Below, piece after piece: positions 55,967 through 64,000 of a stretch of 64,000 nt of DNA. The notes under the pieces are model-generated. The model made no database searches. It was not told the DNA's origin and worked only from the letters and a program-made list of their open reading frames with translations. The position numbers were made by a program, and so were the translations under genes. The first letter of the stretch is position 1, and each line of letters begins with the position of its first letter. The stretch comes from DATKBT01 sp035546295. Its GTDB lineage: Bacteria; Acidobacteriota; Thermoanaerobaculia; Multivoradales; Multivoraceae. The stretch spans positions 1 through 64,000 of the forward strand of contig DATKBT010000013.1 in the NCBI GenBank assembly GCA_035546295.1. The letters run 5' to 3'.

Positions 55967-57619
55967 GGCAGCGGAAGTCAGCGGCTCGGTCAGCGCGTTG
56001 GAGGACGAACGCCACGACCAGCGAGGGAGGCTCCCGAGCACGGAAACGGCGTCGGGCTCCACGTTCTCGAGCTCGACGGTCGCCGCGGCCAGGCCCAACG
56101 GCTCCCATAGCAGCAGCATCGGCTGGTCGTGATGGACGATTCTCTGCACCTGCGCGGCGAGTGCCGCCATCTCCCCGGGGTCGTCGGCTCGGTTGATCGA
56201 TTCGATCAGCGCGTCGACCGCGGGGTTGGTGTAGGCCGAGAAGTTGTACTGGCCCTCGATGGCGCCGCTGTGAAGCGTGAAGCTGAAGTCGAGCGTGGTG
56301 TCCGGGCTCATGGCGGTCAGCGCAGCGTCGAACTCGTGCGACTGCATCGCCGAAACCGCCGTCGTGATCTCCAACCGGCTGATCGTGGCGTCGATCCCGA
56401 CCCGGCGGAGGTTCTCGCGAATGACCTGCAGCGCCTCCCAGCGGACCTCGGAGCCAGCGTTGGTGACCAGCTCGAAGCGGAACGTCGAGCCGTCGCGATC
56501 GAGCCAGTCGTCTCCGTCGCGATCGATCCAGCCTTCCTCGCGAAGGAGACGCCGCGCCTCCTGCAAGTCGAAGGGCCATGGCTGAATGCTCGAGTCGTGC
56601 GCCCAGAAGCTCGACGGCACGACCGAGCTGGCAACGAGAGCTTGCCCCGAGAGAACGGTGTCGACGAGTGACTGGCGATCGACCGCGTGAGCCAGGGCGC
56701 GGCGGACACGGCTCGAGCGGAAGAAAGGCCGCCTCGTGTTCCACGCGATGAAGTTGATTTGACGCCTGGGGTAGTGGATCACCCGTAGCCAGGACGAGCT
56801 CTCGACCTGGGCGACGTTCCGCGGCCGCAGCTGCGCGACGAAGTCGAGCTCGCGCGACTGGAGCATTCGAAGCTGGGTCCCTTCGTCCGCGACGACGACG
56901 AGCTCGACCCGGTCGATCCGCGGCAGGGTGGGATCGAAATATTGCTCGTTGCGCACCAGCTCCGGCGCCGCCGCCGGCTTCCACCGCGCCACCCGATAGG
57001 GACCGCTGCTCACCATTCGATCTGCGAACCAGGCCTGCTCCTCGCGCCAACGCTCGAACGGCAGCTCCCCCCAGACGTGGCGCGGCAGGATCACGCCCTC
57101 GTTGGCGTCCGCGAGCTGGGTCGCCGAGACCTCGTCGAACAGGAAACGCACCGTCCACTCGTCCACGACGACCACGTCGGCGATGTGGCGCTTCAGGTCG
57201 GCGAAGGCCCAGGCCGTCTCCGGAGATGTCTGCGCCTCCCAGGTGAAGCGGACGTCCGCGGCCGAGACCGGGTGCCCGTCGGACCAGCGGGCATCGCGTC
57301 TCAGCACGAACGTGAGCTCGCGACGATCGTCCGAGAACGACCACGACTCGGCCAACTCGGGAGCGTACGTCTGAGGACCAGACGATAGATCGGCGCTCGG
57401 CTCGACCAGCGACAGGTGGAGCAGCTCGAACAGCTCTCGTTCGATGGTCTCGCCTCCGGAGAGCACGTCGTTCAGCGTGGAGGGGGCGCTCGAGATGCCG
57501 ACCGAGAGCGGGCGCTGCCGGGCGTCCCGCGCCTGTGGCGGCTCGGTGCAAGCCAGCGCCAACGCTGAAGCCAGCGCCGCCATCCAGCCGATGTGATGGC
57601 CTCGAAAGGCTGAACGCAT
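55949..57619 (-). CDS. Family 5 extracellular solute-binding lipoprotein (peptide ABC transporter type)
   Basis: This 556-aa protein has a lipoprotein signal peptide ending ASALALAC near residue 24. The SBP_bac_5 fold is recognisable by PLSVGISSAPSTLNDVL, YAPELAESWSFSDDRRELTFVLRRDARWSDGHPVSAADVRFTWE, VSSGPYRVARW, INFIAWNTRRPFFRSSRVRRALAHAVDRQ and EARRLLREEGW. It would capture peptides or similar solutes, but no permease or ATPase genes are in the window. The last residues (SRSPW and stop) are encoded by the terminal repeat of the adjacent element, so the original C-terminus may have been replaced. Confidence 0.9.
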   Translation of the reverse strand: MRSAFRGHHIGWMAALASALALACTEPPQARDARQRPLSVGISSAPSTLNDVLSGGETIERELFELLHLSLVEPSADLSSGPQTYAPELAESWSFSDDRRELTFVLRRDARWSDGHPVSAADVRFTWEAQTSPETAWAFADLKRHIADVVVVDEWTVRFLFDEVSATQLADANEGVILPRHVWGELPFERWREEQAWFADRMVSSGPYRVARWKPAAAPELVRNEQYFDPTLPRIDRVELVVVADEGTQLRMLQSRELDFVAQLRPRNVAQVESSSWLRVIHYPRRQINFIAWNTRRPFFRSSRVRRALAHAVDRQSLVDTVLSGQALVASSVVPSSFWAHDSSIQPWPFDLQEARRLLREEGWIDRDGDDWLDRDGSTFRFELVTNAGSEVRWEALQVIRENLRRVGIDATISRLEITTAVSAMQSHEFDAALTAMSPDTTLDFSFTLHSGAIEGQYNFSAYTNPAVDALIESINRADDPGEMAALAAQVQRIVHHDQPMLLLWEPLGLAAATVELENVEPDAVSVLGSLPRWSWRSSSNALTEPLTSAASRSPW

Positions 57620-57959
57620 CCCACTTCCCGTCTCGCCCGGCGCGACTCTACCTCGTCGCGCGCCGCTCTCCCTTTGGAGTATGATGAATACTAGCTATAT
57701 CTCTCTATGCCTCTTCGCTGAGCACTCCTCGCGAGACGTCGCCGTCTCCCGCGGAGCTCCATCTTGCGACTCGGGGTACCGAGAGCAAGTCCCGGGAGAA
57801 ATTTCTTGTCACGAAATTCCCCGCAGCGGCAGCTAGTCAGAAGAGCCTCCCACAGAGGCTCGGCGTTCGCCGATCGCGGTCGTGAGCCTGCCTCTGCCGG
57901 TTCACGGCGCCGCGCCCGGCTGCGTGGCTTTCACCCCATCACCGGAAGGGAGAACACCG
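57620..57959. other. Divergent intergenic region
   Basis: These 340 bp separate the solute-binding protein from a small secreted protein gene. AGTAT-GATGA-ATACT (57678-57692) is a short palindrome in an AT-richer stretch (57675-57715) that could hold promoter or operator sites. AATTTC-TTGTCAC-GAAATT (57800-57818) is a second one. No further gene is supported. Confidence 0.35.
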
Positions 57960-58214
57960 ATGACTCGACTCACACGCCTGTTCGCATTGGCCGCATTCGC
58001 GGTCGGAGCGACCCTTGCCGCAGGCTCGATCACCCCCGCAGCAGACGAAGGTTCGGCTGCTGCCAGCCGCCTGACGCTCGAGACCCAGGATCTGCTCGTC
58101 GCCAGCCGCGTCGGCGTCGACGAGGACGGACGCACCCTCACCCTCGCCAGCCGCGTCGGAGTCGACGAGGACGGACGCAGCATCCTCGGGCAGCGAGCGA
58201 TCGCCATCGCCTGA
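57960..58214 (+). CDS. Small secreted protein with duplicated ASRVGVDEDGR motif
   Basis: This 84-aa protein has a hydrophobic signal-like N-terminus (RLFALAAFAVGATLAAGS) and a short mature part. ASRVGVDEDGR occurs at residues 48-58 and again at 63-73, a period of 15 residues. The corresponding DNA copies (58101-58133, 58146-58178) are nearly identical, indicating recent duplication. GGAAGGGAG upstream of ATG 57960 supports the start. It precedes an ECF sigma factor by 174 nt on the same strand. No known family is recognised. It may be a secreted signal, a structural peptide or a precursor, but nothing decides this. Confidence 0.65.
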   Translation: MTRLTRLFALAAFAVGATLAAGSITPAADEGSAAASRLTLETQDLLVASRVGVDEDGRTLTLASRVGVDEDGRSILGQRAIAIA

Positions 58215-58388
58215 GCAGCACCCCGACGGCCCGAGCCGTCCTCGTGTAGCTGGGGCTCTCGCCTGAGAGAGGCGTCGATCCGGTCCACCGGCGCCTGAAA
58301 ATCTCTCCGCGAATCCCCTGGACAACCGCCCACGGGAGCGGCTAGGATAAGTACACCCTTCGAAGATTGCTACAGGGTTGGCTTTTCC

Positions 58389-58928
58389 TTGGCTGCCATC
58401 CAGAGAACCGGACCCGCTCCCCAGCCCGAACACGACGGTCTCCTGACCGCCAAGCGCTCGAGGCTCGTCGCGATCGTCTTGAAGTTCGGGATTCCGGCCC
58501 AGGACGCCGAGGACCTGGTTCAGCAAGCCCTCCTCGCCTACCTGTTGAAGGCAGACCGGATCCGAGACCCCGACGCATGGCTCGCGGGAGCCGTTCGCAG
58601 GGAGTGCCTGCAGTACCTGCGGGCGCGCCAGCGCCGGCTGTACGACGCGATCGACGGAGCTCTGCTCGAAGTGATCGCCGATCCTCAGCCTCCGAAGCAG
58701 GAGAAGGACCAGATGCTCCGGGATCTCGACAGCGCGATCGGTCGGACGCCGAACCGATGCCAGCGGCTGCTGGAGCTCCGGTACGGTTTCGGCTTTGAAA
58801 ACAGGGAAATAGCTAGTAAACTCGGATATCAGGTATCCAGCGTCCGGAAGGTCGCGACGAGGTGCTTGGCCGTGCTCTGCCGCCAACTCCTCTTCACCTC
58901 CGATCGCGGGCAAGGAGCTCGGCTGTGA
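58389..58928 (+). CDS. ECF-like RNA polymerase sigma factor
   Basis: This 179-aa protein has region 2 (GIPAQDAEDLVQQALLAYLL, then DAWLAGAVRRECLQYLRARQRRL) and region 4 (RCQRLLELRYGFGFENREIASKLGYQVSSVRKVATRCL) with a helix-turn-helix. The start is a TTG at 58389 with only a weak ribosome site; no ATG or GTG precedes the family sequence in frame. It overlaps the next gene by 4 nt (GTGA). Such ECF genes followed by a TPR protein are frequent in Acidobacteriota. The target genes may include the neighbours. Confidence 0.85.
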   Translation: MAAIQRTGPAPQPEHDGLLTAKRSRLVAIVLKFGIPAQDAEDLVQQALLAYLLKADRIRDPDAWLAGAVRRECLQYLRARQRRLYDAIDGALLEVIADPQPPKQEKDQMLRDLDSAIGRTPNRCQRLLELRYGFGFENREIASKLGYQVSSVRKVATRCLAVLCRQLLFTSDRGQGARL

Positions 58929-60283
58929 ACACCCGCCAAGAAAGCGCGCACTTCACACCCGATGAGTTCGAGTCCTTCCTGGGCGAGAAGCTCGAGTCCG
59001 ATCGCAAGCGGGAGGTCCTCGCGCACCTCCTCGCCGAGTGTTCGGTGTGCCAGGAGATCGCCCAGCGCTTCTGGTCGACCCCGACGGCCGACAGGCCCCG
59101 ATCCCAAGCTTGCAACGTCGCGGACGTCGAACGATCCGTCCAATCCGCCATCGACCGTGCAGAAGAGCGTTATCGTCGGCTGGCAGGGGAGCGCGGCGAA
59201 GCGCCGGTGCTGCTCGAGGAGCTGCTCTCGCATCCACCGCTTCGCCGGCAAATGCTGATCCGCCACCGACGCCGTTATCAGACGTGGGCGCTGTGCGAGC
59301 TGCTCGTCGATCGTGCCCACGCGAACAGGTTCGACGATCCCCGCCAGTACGAAGAGTTGGCCGAAACGGCTCGCTGCATCGCCTTCACTCTGGATCCCGA
59401 GGTCTACGGAGCGGAGCTCGTCTGCGACATGCGGGGCCGGACGCTCGCCTATCTCGCGAACGCCAAGAGGGTTCACACCTCCGATCTTCCTCAGGTCGAG
59501 ACGCTCTTGCAGCAGGCGGCGGCCGAGCTCGCCAACGGAACCGGCGACCCTCTCGAGCTGTTCGCGGTCCTCGCCTTCGAGCGCGCGCTGCGCATGCGTC
59601 AGAGGATGTTCGAGGAGGCCCTGGCGCTGTGCATTCGGCAACAGGCCCTGGCGGAACGCGTCAACGATCGCAAGCTCATCGGCAAGACTCAACAGGACAC
59701 CGGCTTCGCCTTGAGGAGCCTCGGACGGTTCGAGGAGGCGCTCCACGCCTTCCTTCGAGCCGAGGAGTCTCTCGATCCCGTCGACGATGCCCGCAGCCTC
59801 TCCGCCGTGCGATTCAACCGGATCGGCACGCTCGACGACCTCGGCCGGCGCGCCGAGGCGCTCGAGGAGATGGAGCCGTTGCGCGGACTGCTCGCCGAGC
59901 TGGGAGACCGCCTGAATCTCCTCCGACTTCGCCGGATGGAGGGAGAGTTCGCGCTTTCGCTGGATCAGTACGAGCTCGCCGAGGCCTGCTTCCGCGAGTC
60001 CCGCAACGGCTTCATCGCGCTGGACATCGGGTGGGAAGCCGCCGAGGTTTCTCTCTACCTCGCGCAGGTCCTCCTCCTCACGGGCCGCATCCATGAGAGC
60101 AAGGAGCTGGCGGAGCAGATCCTGCCGATCTTCCGCTCCGCCTCGCTCACCACCGAGGCGATCGCGGCGATCCTGCTGTTTCGCGAGGCGCTGCTCACCG
60201 AGAGCGCGTCCGTTCAGCTCATTCAGCGAACTCTGGAGTTCCTCTCCGACGAGCAGCAGCGCAAGTCGGCACAGAGGGGCTAG
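58925..60283 (+). CDS. TPR-repeat protein with zinc-finger-like N-terminus, partner of ECF sigma
   Basis: This 452-aa protein starts with GTG 58925 (AAGGAG eight nt upstream) inside the sigma factor stop. The N-terminus FTPDEFESFLGEKLESDRKREVLAHLLAECSVCQEI resembles anti-sigma zinc fingers, with an H-x4-C-x2-C spacing instead of H-x3-C-x2-C. The rest is all helical with TPR-like pairs from about residue 180 (RMFEEALALCIRQQALAE, GRFEEALHAFLRAEESL, YELAEACFRESRNGF). No membrane helix is seen. It may be a soluble anti-sigma or adaptor for the sigma factor. Its TAG stop lies in a CTAG. Confidence 0.8.
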   Translation: MNTRQESAHFTPDEFESFLGEKLESDRKREVLAHLLAECSVCQEIAQRFWSTPTADRPRSQACNVADVERSVQSAIDRAEERYRRLAGERGEAPVLLEELLSHPPLRRQMLIRHRRRYQTWALCELLVDRAHANRFDDPRQYEELAETARCIAFTLDPEVYGAELVCDMRGRTLAYLANAKRVHTSDLPQVETLLQQAAAELANGTGDPLELFAVLAFERALRMRQRMFEEALALCIRQQALAERVNDRKLIGKTQQDTGFALRSLGRFEEALHAFLRAEESLDPVDDARSLSAVRFNRIGTLDDLGRRAEALEEMEPLRGLLAELGDRLNLLRLRRMEGEFALSLDQYELAEACFRESRNGFIALDIGWEAAEVSLYLAQVLLLTGRIHESKELAEQILPIFRSASLTTEAIAAILLFREALLTESASVQLIQRTLEFLSDEQQRKSAQRG

Positions 60284-60796
60284 CAGCCCACGTACAGGCG
60301 GGCTCGATGCGGGGTTCGCCGACGTTCCTCGGCATCGACGACCCGTTGCCCGAGGACAGGCGCCGACCGGCTGGACCCGAGCCGACAGTCTTCCGCGCCA
60401 AGACGCCGATGGACGCCACCAACCGTCGATGAGCCTTCGGCCGGCAGATCCCAGACGCCTCGCTCTCCAATCGGATCTCGCGCGAACGGCGCAATCGACC
60501 CACGCGAAGGCAGCAGCCGCGCCGGCTGAGGTCGATGTCGCAAGCGGCAATCGATCCTCTGCGTCGGCTTCGCTCCGCTCAGCCTCAGGTGGGGCTCGTC
60601 GCCGATGTCCTCGCCTTCGAGTGTGTCGGTCCGCATTGCTTCTGGACCCGCGGCGCTTGCGGGGTGGCCAGCCGGGTTCTCACCACGGGCTCCCGATAGG
60701 CTCTGTGAGGACTCGGACTCGAGATCTGGTCCTACGGTCGTTTCCCGGCGACGCGCCGAAGGTGCCTGGAGCCGGGACGGCATCAACTCGCCGGAC
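60284..60796. other. Intergenic region with a copy of the element end
   Basis: No gene is supported in these 513 bp. TCACCACGGGCTCC (60680-60693) matches the terminal repeat core of the element at 55949-55962. The TPR gene stop at 60280-60283 is also in a CTAG followed by CAGCCCACG, a weak echo of the other end. This may be a decayed element copy. The permease promoter should also be here. Confidence 0.45.
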
Positions 60797-63271
60797 ATGT
60801 TCGACTCGGCACATCGGAGGCTAGGTTTGGTCGGCCTGTTCCGCGCGTTCGCTTCACAACGGCGGGCCATCCTCCGCCACCCGGCGACGAACCTCTTCAT
60901 CGCCGCCACCGTCGCGGTCGGCCTCGCGGGCATCCTGGTCGTCGTTGCGGTGGCGGATGCGCTCTACGGCCGCCCGCTTCTCTACCGCGACGACCAGCAG
61001 CTCTTCTTCGTCTTCTCGACGATTCCCGACGAAGGCAGGACTTATCGCTCGACCTCGCCCATGAACTACGCCGATTGGCGCGAGGCGGCCCGCACCGCCG
61101 ATCTCGAGGCGGTTTCGTCGGCCCGACCCTTCTCGCTCACCGGCATCGCCGATCCCCGCCCGCTGTCCGGCGAGTACGTTTCGAGCGGCTACTTCCCGAT
61201 GCTCGGCGTCGATCTCGCCGCGGGCCGTCACTTCACCGCCGAGGACGATCGTGCGGGCGCCCAGGCCGTCGTCCTCCTCTCGCAGCCGCTCGCGAGAGAG
61301 CTGTTCGAGGACGAGGGATCGGCGGTCGGCCAGCACGTCCGCCTCGCCGACCGGCCGTTCGAGGTGGTCGGCGTCCTCCAGACGGGATATCGCGGAGTCC
61401 TCTGGCATCCCATCGACCTGTGGGTGCCGCTCGCTCAGGCAGGAGAGATCCTGGGCCAGCGCTATCGCAACGACCGTGCCATGGGGTGGCACCTGGTGGT
61501 CGGCAGGCTCCGCCCTGGCTTCTCCCTGGAGCAGGCCCGCGCCGAGCTGGAGGCTCTGGCGGTCCGGCTGGAGAGCCTCTATCCGGACGCCAACCAGGGA
61601 AAGCGTACCCACGTGGAATCGCTGCGCCAGTTCTACTTCGGAGATGACCTGCGACGGGGACTTTCCTACCTGATGGGCGCCTCGAGCCTGGTGCTGCTCC
61701 TGATCGTCGCCAACGTAGTTGCGCTGGCCTTCGCCCAGAGCACCGACAGCGCGCGTGAGGTCGCCGTCAGGCGAGCCCTCGGCGCGACTCCGGCAGATCT
61801 GTACACGACCCTCGCGACTCCGTTGGTGACGCCACTGGCCGGGGGCATGCTCTGCGCGCTCGTCCTCGCGTTCTGGATCACGCCCCGGTTGATTTCGCTC
61901 AGCGACATTCCACCCGCATCGCTGACGATGCAGTGGATCGACGCCAGGATCGGCGCTGCCGCGCTGGGGCTGGTGGCGATCGTAGGGCTCGCCGTCACGG
62001 CGCTCGCGTACCGGACTCACACCGGCACCTCGGCGCCCGCCATCCTTCGCTCCGGCGGAGGATCGTCGCCAGGCCGCGTTCGCACGCTGCAGCGCCTCGT
62101 GGTCCTGGAGACTGCGCTGGCGGTCGCCCTCCTGATGGGCGCCGGCCTGCTGATGCGCTCGCTCTCGAGTCTGCAATCCGGAGAGCTCGGGCTCGAGACA
62201 CACAGCGTCAGCACGCTCCAGGTCGATCTCCAGCCGAGCCGTTACGAGGATCCCGCGGCTCGCATCCGCTTCACGCGCCACCTGCTCGAGGAAGCGGCGG
62301 AGTCGTCCGCCGGTTTCAGCGAGATCGCCGTCAGCGGACCGAAGATCGCCCCCAGCGCCAATCTGTCGGCCGAGTTGATCCCCGAGGCGGCCGAATCGGA
62401 GCACGAGACGCTGAACGTCTACCGGCACTCGATCACGCCGCAACTGACGACCGCCCTCGGGATCGATCTCATCGATGGGCGGGGCTTCGAAACGAGCGAT
62501 CACGAGTCGGCACGAAAGGTGGCGTTGGTCAGTCGAACGGTGGCCGAGTTGCTCGGTGGCCGCGAAGTTTTGGGCCGGCGGTTCCGTTTGCGACCGCAGC
62601 TCCCGGAAGATCCGTTGTGGACCGTCGTCGGCGTGCTGGAGGACGTCGCCGCCCGGGACCTCGCGATCGGGCGCGCCGGCGAGCCCGACGTCTATCTGCC
62701 GTACGAGCAGGCTCCGGAGCGGTCCTTCTTCCTGGTCGCCCGGTCACAGAGCAGCGGGCCTGCGACGATCGCGCAGTCGAAGGCGCTCGAAGACGCCGTC
62801 CGCCGCCTCGATCGAGACCTCGCCCTGGCGCCCGTCGAGACGATGGAGCAGCGCTATGCTCTGCTCACTGCGGACCAGACCTTCCACGCGACGGTGGCGA
62901 CCTGCTTCTCCGCCCTCGCCTGGGGCCTCACCATTCTCGGCCTCTTCGGCGTGCTGGACCTCTCGGTGCGCGCTCGGCGACGGGAGCACGCGATCCGCCT
63001 GGCGCTGGGGGCTTCGGTCACCAGCCTCACTGTCGACGTGCTCTTCTTTGCCGTCCGGCTCGCCGGCGCCGGCTTGCTGGCCGGCGTCGCGCTGACCGTC
63101 GCCATGCACCGCGCGCTGCGAGGCCTGCTGGTCGGCGTGACCAGCTATGATCCGCCGACGCTGCTCTGGGTCTCGGCCCTGGTCCTGGTCACCGCAGTCC
63201 TCGCCGGTGCCGTCCCGGCGTGGCGAGTCCGGCGGGTCGACGCCACCGCCGAGCTCACACGGGGGGAATGA
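60797..63271 (+). CDS. ADOP-type duplicated FtsX/MacB-like permease
   Basis: This 824-aa protein follows the acidobacterial duplicated orphan permease plan. An N-terminal membrane helix (ATNLFIAATVAVGLAGILVVVAV) precedes a MacB-like periplasmic domain (SPMNYADWREAARTADLEAVSSARPFSLTG, GEYVSSGYFPMLGV). An FtsX membrane block follows (~285-430, with SLVLLLIVANVVALAFAQSTDSAREVAVRRALGA). A central helix comes next (VLETALAVALLMGAGLLMRSL), then a second periplasmic domain and a second FtsX block (LDLSVRARRREHAIRLALGASVTSLTVDVLF). No ATPase gene is adjacent, as usual for orphan members. ATG 60797 precedes the basic N-terminus. Probably it moves or releases lipoproteins or lipids across the envelope; the substrate is unknown. 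Confidence 0.92.
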   Translation: MFDSAHRRLGLVGLFRAFASQRRAILRHPATNLFIAATVAVGLAGILVVVAVADALYGRPLLYRDDQQLFFVFSTIPDEGRTYRSTSPMNYADWREAARTADLEAVSSARPFSLTGIADPRPLSGEYVSSGYFPMLGVDLAAGRHFTAEDDRAGAQAVVLLSQPLARELFEDEGSAVGQHVRLADRPFEVVGVLQTGYRGVLWHPIDLWVPLAQAGEILGQRYRNDRAMGWHLVVGRLRPGFSLEQARAELEALAVRLESLYPDANQGKRTHVESLRQFYFGDDLRRGLSYLMGASSLVLLLIVANVVALAFAQSTDSAREVAVRRALGATPADLYTTLATPLVTPLAGGMLCALVLAFWITPRLISLSDIPPASLTMQWIDARIGAAALGLVAIVGLAVTALAYRTHTGTSAPAILRSGGGSSPGRVRTLQRLVVLETALAVALLMGAGLLMRSLSSLQSGELGLETHSVSTLQVDLQPSRYEDPAARIRFTRHLLEEAAESSAGFSEIAVSGPKIAPSANLSAELIPEAAESEHETLNVYRHSITPQLTTALGIDLIDGRGFETSDHESARKVALVSRTVAELLGGREVLGRRFRLRPQLPEDPLWTVVGVLEDVAARDLAIGRAGEPDVYLPYEQAPERSFFLVARSQSSGPATIAQSKALEDAVRRLDRDLALAPVETMEQRYALLTADQTFHATVATCFSALAWGLTILGLFGVLDLSVRARRREHAIRLALGASVTSLTVDVLFFAVRLAGAGLLAGVALTVAMHRALRGLLVGVTSYDPPTLLWVSALVLVTAVLAGAVPAWRVRRVDATAELTRGE

Positions 63272-64000
63272 GCGCTGGTCCGGCCGCCGATCGACTGCAG
63301 CCTCATCGGTCAGCTCCCCCGAGATCGCCGCGTCCCGGGCGCGCCCTTCCAACGAGGACGAACTGGCGCCGTCGTCCTCCTGATCCTCTTCGCCTCGTCG
63401 TGCACGCAATCCTCCGATCCCGCGGCCACGCCGCCGTCTTCCGGCGCAGACGGCGAGCTGGCAGCGCGTCTGCTCGACTCGGTGCGCGCGCTCTCCGACG
63501 ACGCGTTGGGAGGCCGAGGGGTCGGCACCAGCGGCAACGCGCGTGCGCGCGAGCTGATCGAGGGCGCGCTGGAGCGCGCCGGTGTCCAGCCGGTCGGAGA
63601 ATCCTATCGCATGCCCTTCGCCGTCGCCGACGCCCTCGAGGGCGTCAACCTGGTCGGGGTCGTTCCAGGCCGATCCCTCCCCGATCGCTACTTGCTGCTG
63701 AGCGCACACCACGATCATCTCGGGATCCGGGACGGCGAGATCTTCAATGGCGCCGACGACAACGCGTCGGGCGTCGCCGTGGTGCTCGAGATCGCCCGCC
63801 GCGCCGCCGAAGAGCCGTTGGAGCACTCGCTCCTGGTCGTGTTCTTCGACGCCGAGGAGAGGGGCCTGGCGGGATCGAGGAGCTTCGTCGCCAATCCGCC
63901 CGTCGAGCTCGAGGCGCTGGCTCTCGCGGTCAATCTCGACATGGTCGCGCGCGGCGAGGACACCGGCCTGTTCGCCTCCGGCACGTTCCACCACCCCGCG
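63272..64000 (+). CDS. M28-family peptidase, lipoprotein (3' partial; start unresolved)
   Basis: The frame encodes VVLLILFASSC (lipobox-like, 63371 onward), then an M28 aminopeptidase domain. Zinc ligands are visible: LLLSAHHDHLG (His/Asp), GADDNASGVAVVLEIARR (Asp) and VVFFDAEERGLAGSRSFV (Glu-Glu). LNLDMVARGED-like sequence follows before the window ends. It would cleave N-terminal residues from peptides outside the inner membrane. No ATG, GTG or TTG lies in frame between the permease stop (63271) and the signal peptide. An ATG overlapping that stop (63268, ATGA) is out of frame by one base, so a frameshift, sequencing error or non-standard start (CTG 63275) must be considered. It is probably co-transcribed with the permease. 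Confidence 0.75.

Overview
The window is 64 kb of very GC-rich bacterial DNA, densely coded, with a gene cut at each end. The best taxonomic clue is the protein at 60797-63271. It has the two-copy FtsX/MacB permease layout of the acidobacterial duplicated orphan permease (ADOP) family. A Pirellula/Verrucomicrobium-type haem protein at the left edge, type B ribosomal protein L31, many large secreted proteins and several ECF sigma factors also fit Acidobacteriota. The phylum is an inference from gene content; no rRNA or tRNA gene was seen.

Left part (1-18226). A truncated haem-binding PQQ-like/HEAT-repeat protein is followed by aat and a membrane fatty-acid desaturase on the + strand. On the - strand, four tightly packed genes (DUF4331, DUF4198, ECF sigma factor, anti-sigma factor) look like one envelope-related operon. 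Next comes a periplasmic adaptor followed by two RND pumps that overlap by 4 nt, then rpmE2.

Centre (19063-31042). Eight - strand genes with gaps of at most 25 nt or with overlaps form one operon. In order they are an AlgE-type outer-membrane barrel, two paralogous MurG/COG4671-like glycosyltransferases, two GT4 glycosyltransferases, an MsbA-type ABC exporter, a tandem APH-type kinase/pseudokinase, and an internally duplicated methyltransferase. It reads as a complete pathway for assembling, modifying and exporting a glycan or glycolipid, with an ABC exporter where AlgE-type barrels normally have a synthase. This is the strongest candidate for an undescribed system here.

Right of centre (31531-45804). 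A BNR/Asp-box propeller protein is followed by a catabolic transport cluster (DJ-1/PfpI, DUF3311, sodium:solute symporter, M20 amidohydrolase), pyrE, and an 1861-aa secreted protein with two blocks of NPLVS pentapeptides and cadherin/Ig-like repeats.

Right part (45910-64000). It holds a zinc-ribbon Ser/Thr kinase with TPRs, a probable heteromeric pair of acyl-CoA dehydrogenases, an orphan PAS histidine kinase with a degenerate receiver, an uncharacterised secreted protein, and a family 5 solute-binding lipoprotein. After these come a small secreted protein with a duplicated ASRVGVDEDGR motif next to an ECF sigma/TPR pair, the ADOP permease, and the start of an M28 peptidase lipoprotein.

Intergenic DNA carries recurring structures. 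There is a MITE-like element with 20-bp perfect terminal inverted repeats (about 55616-55966). Related CTAGGAGCC ends lie at the 3' ends of three genes. A 27-bp palindromic sequence occurs at 2978 and 34931, and several strong hairpins lie between genes. No CRISPR array, prophage or intact insertion sequence was seen.
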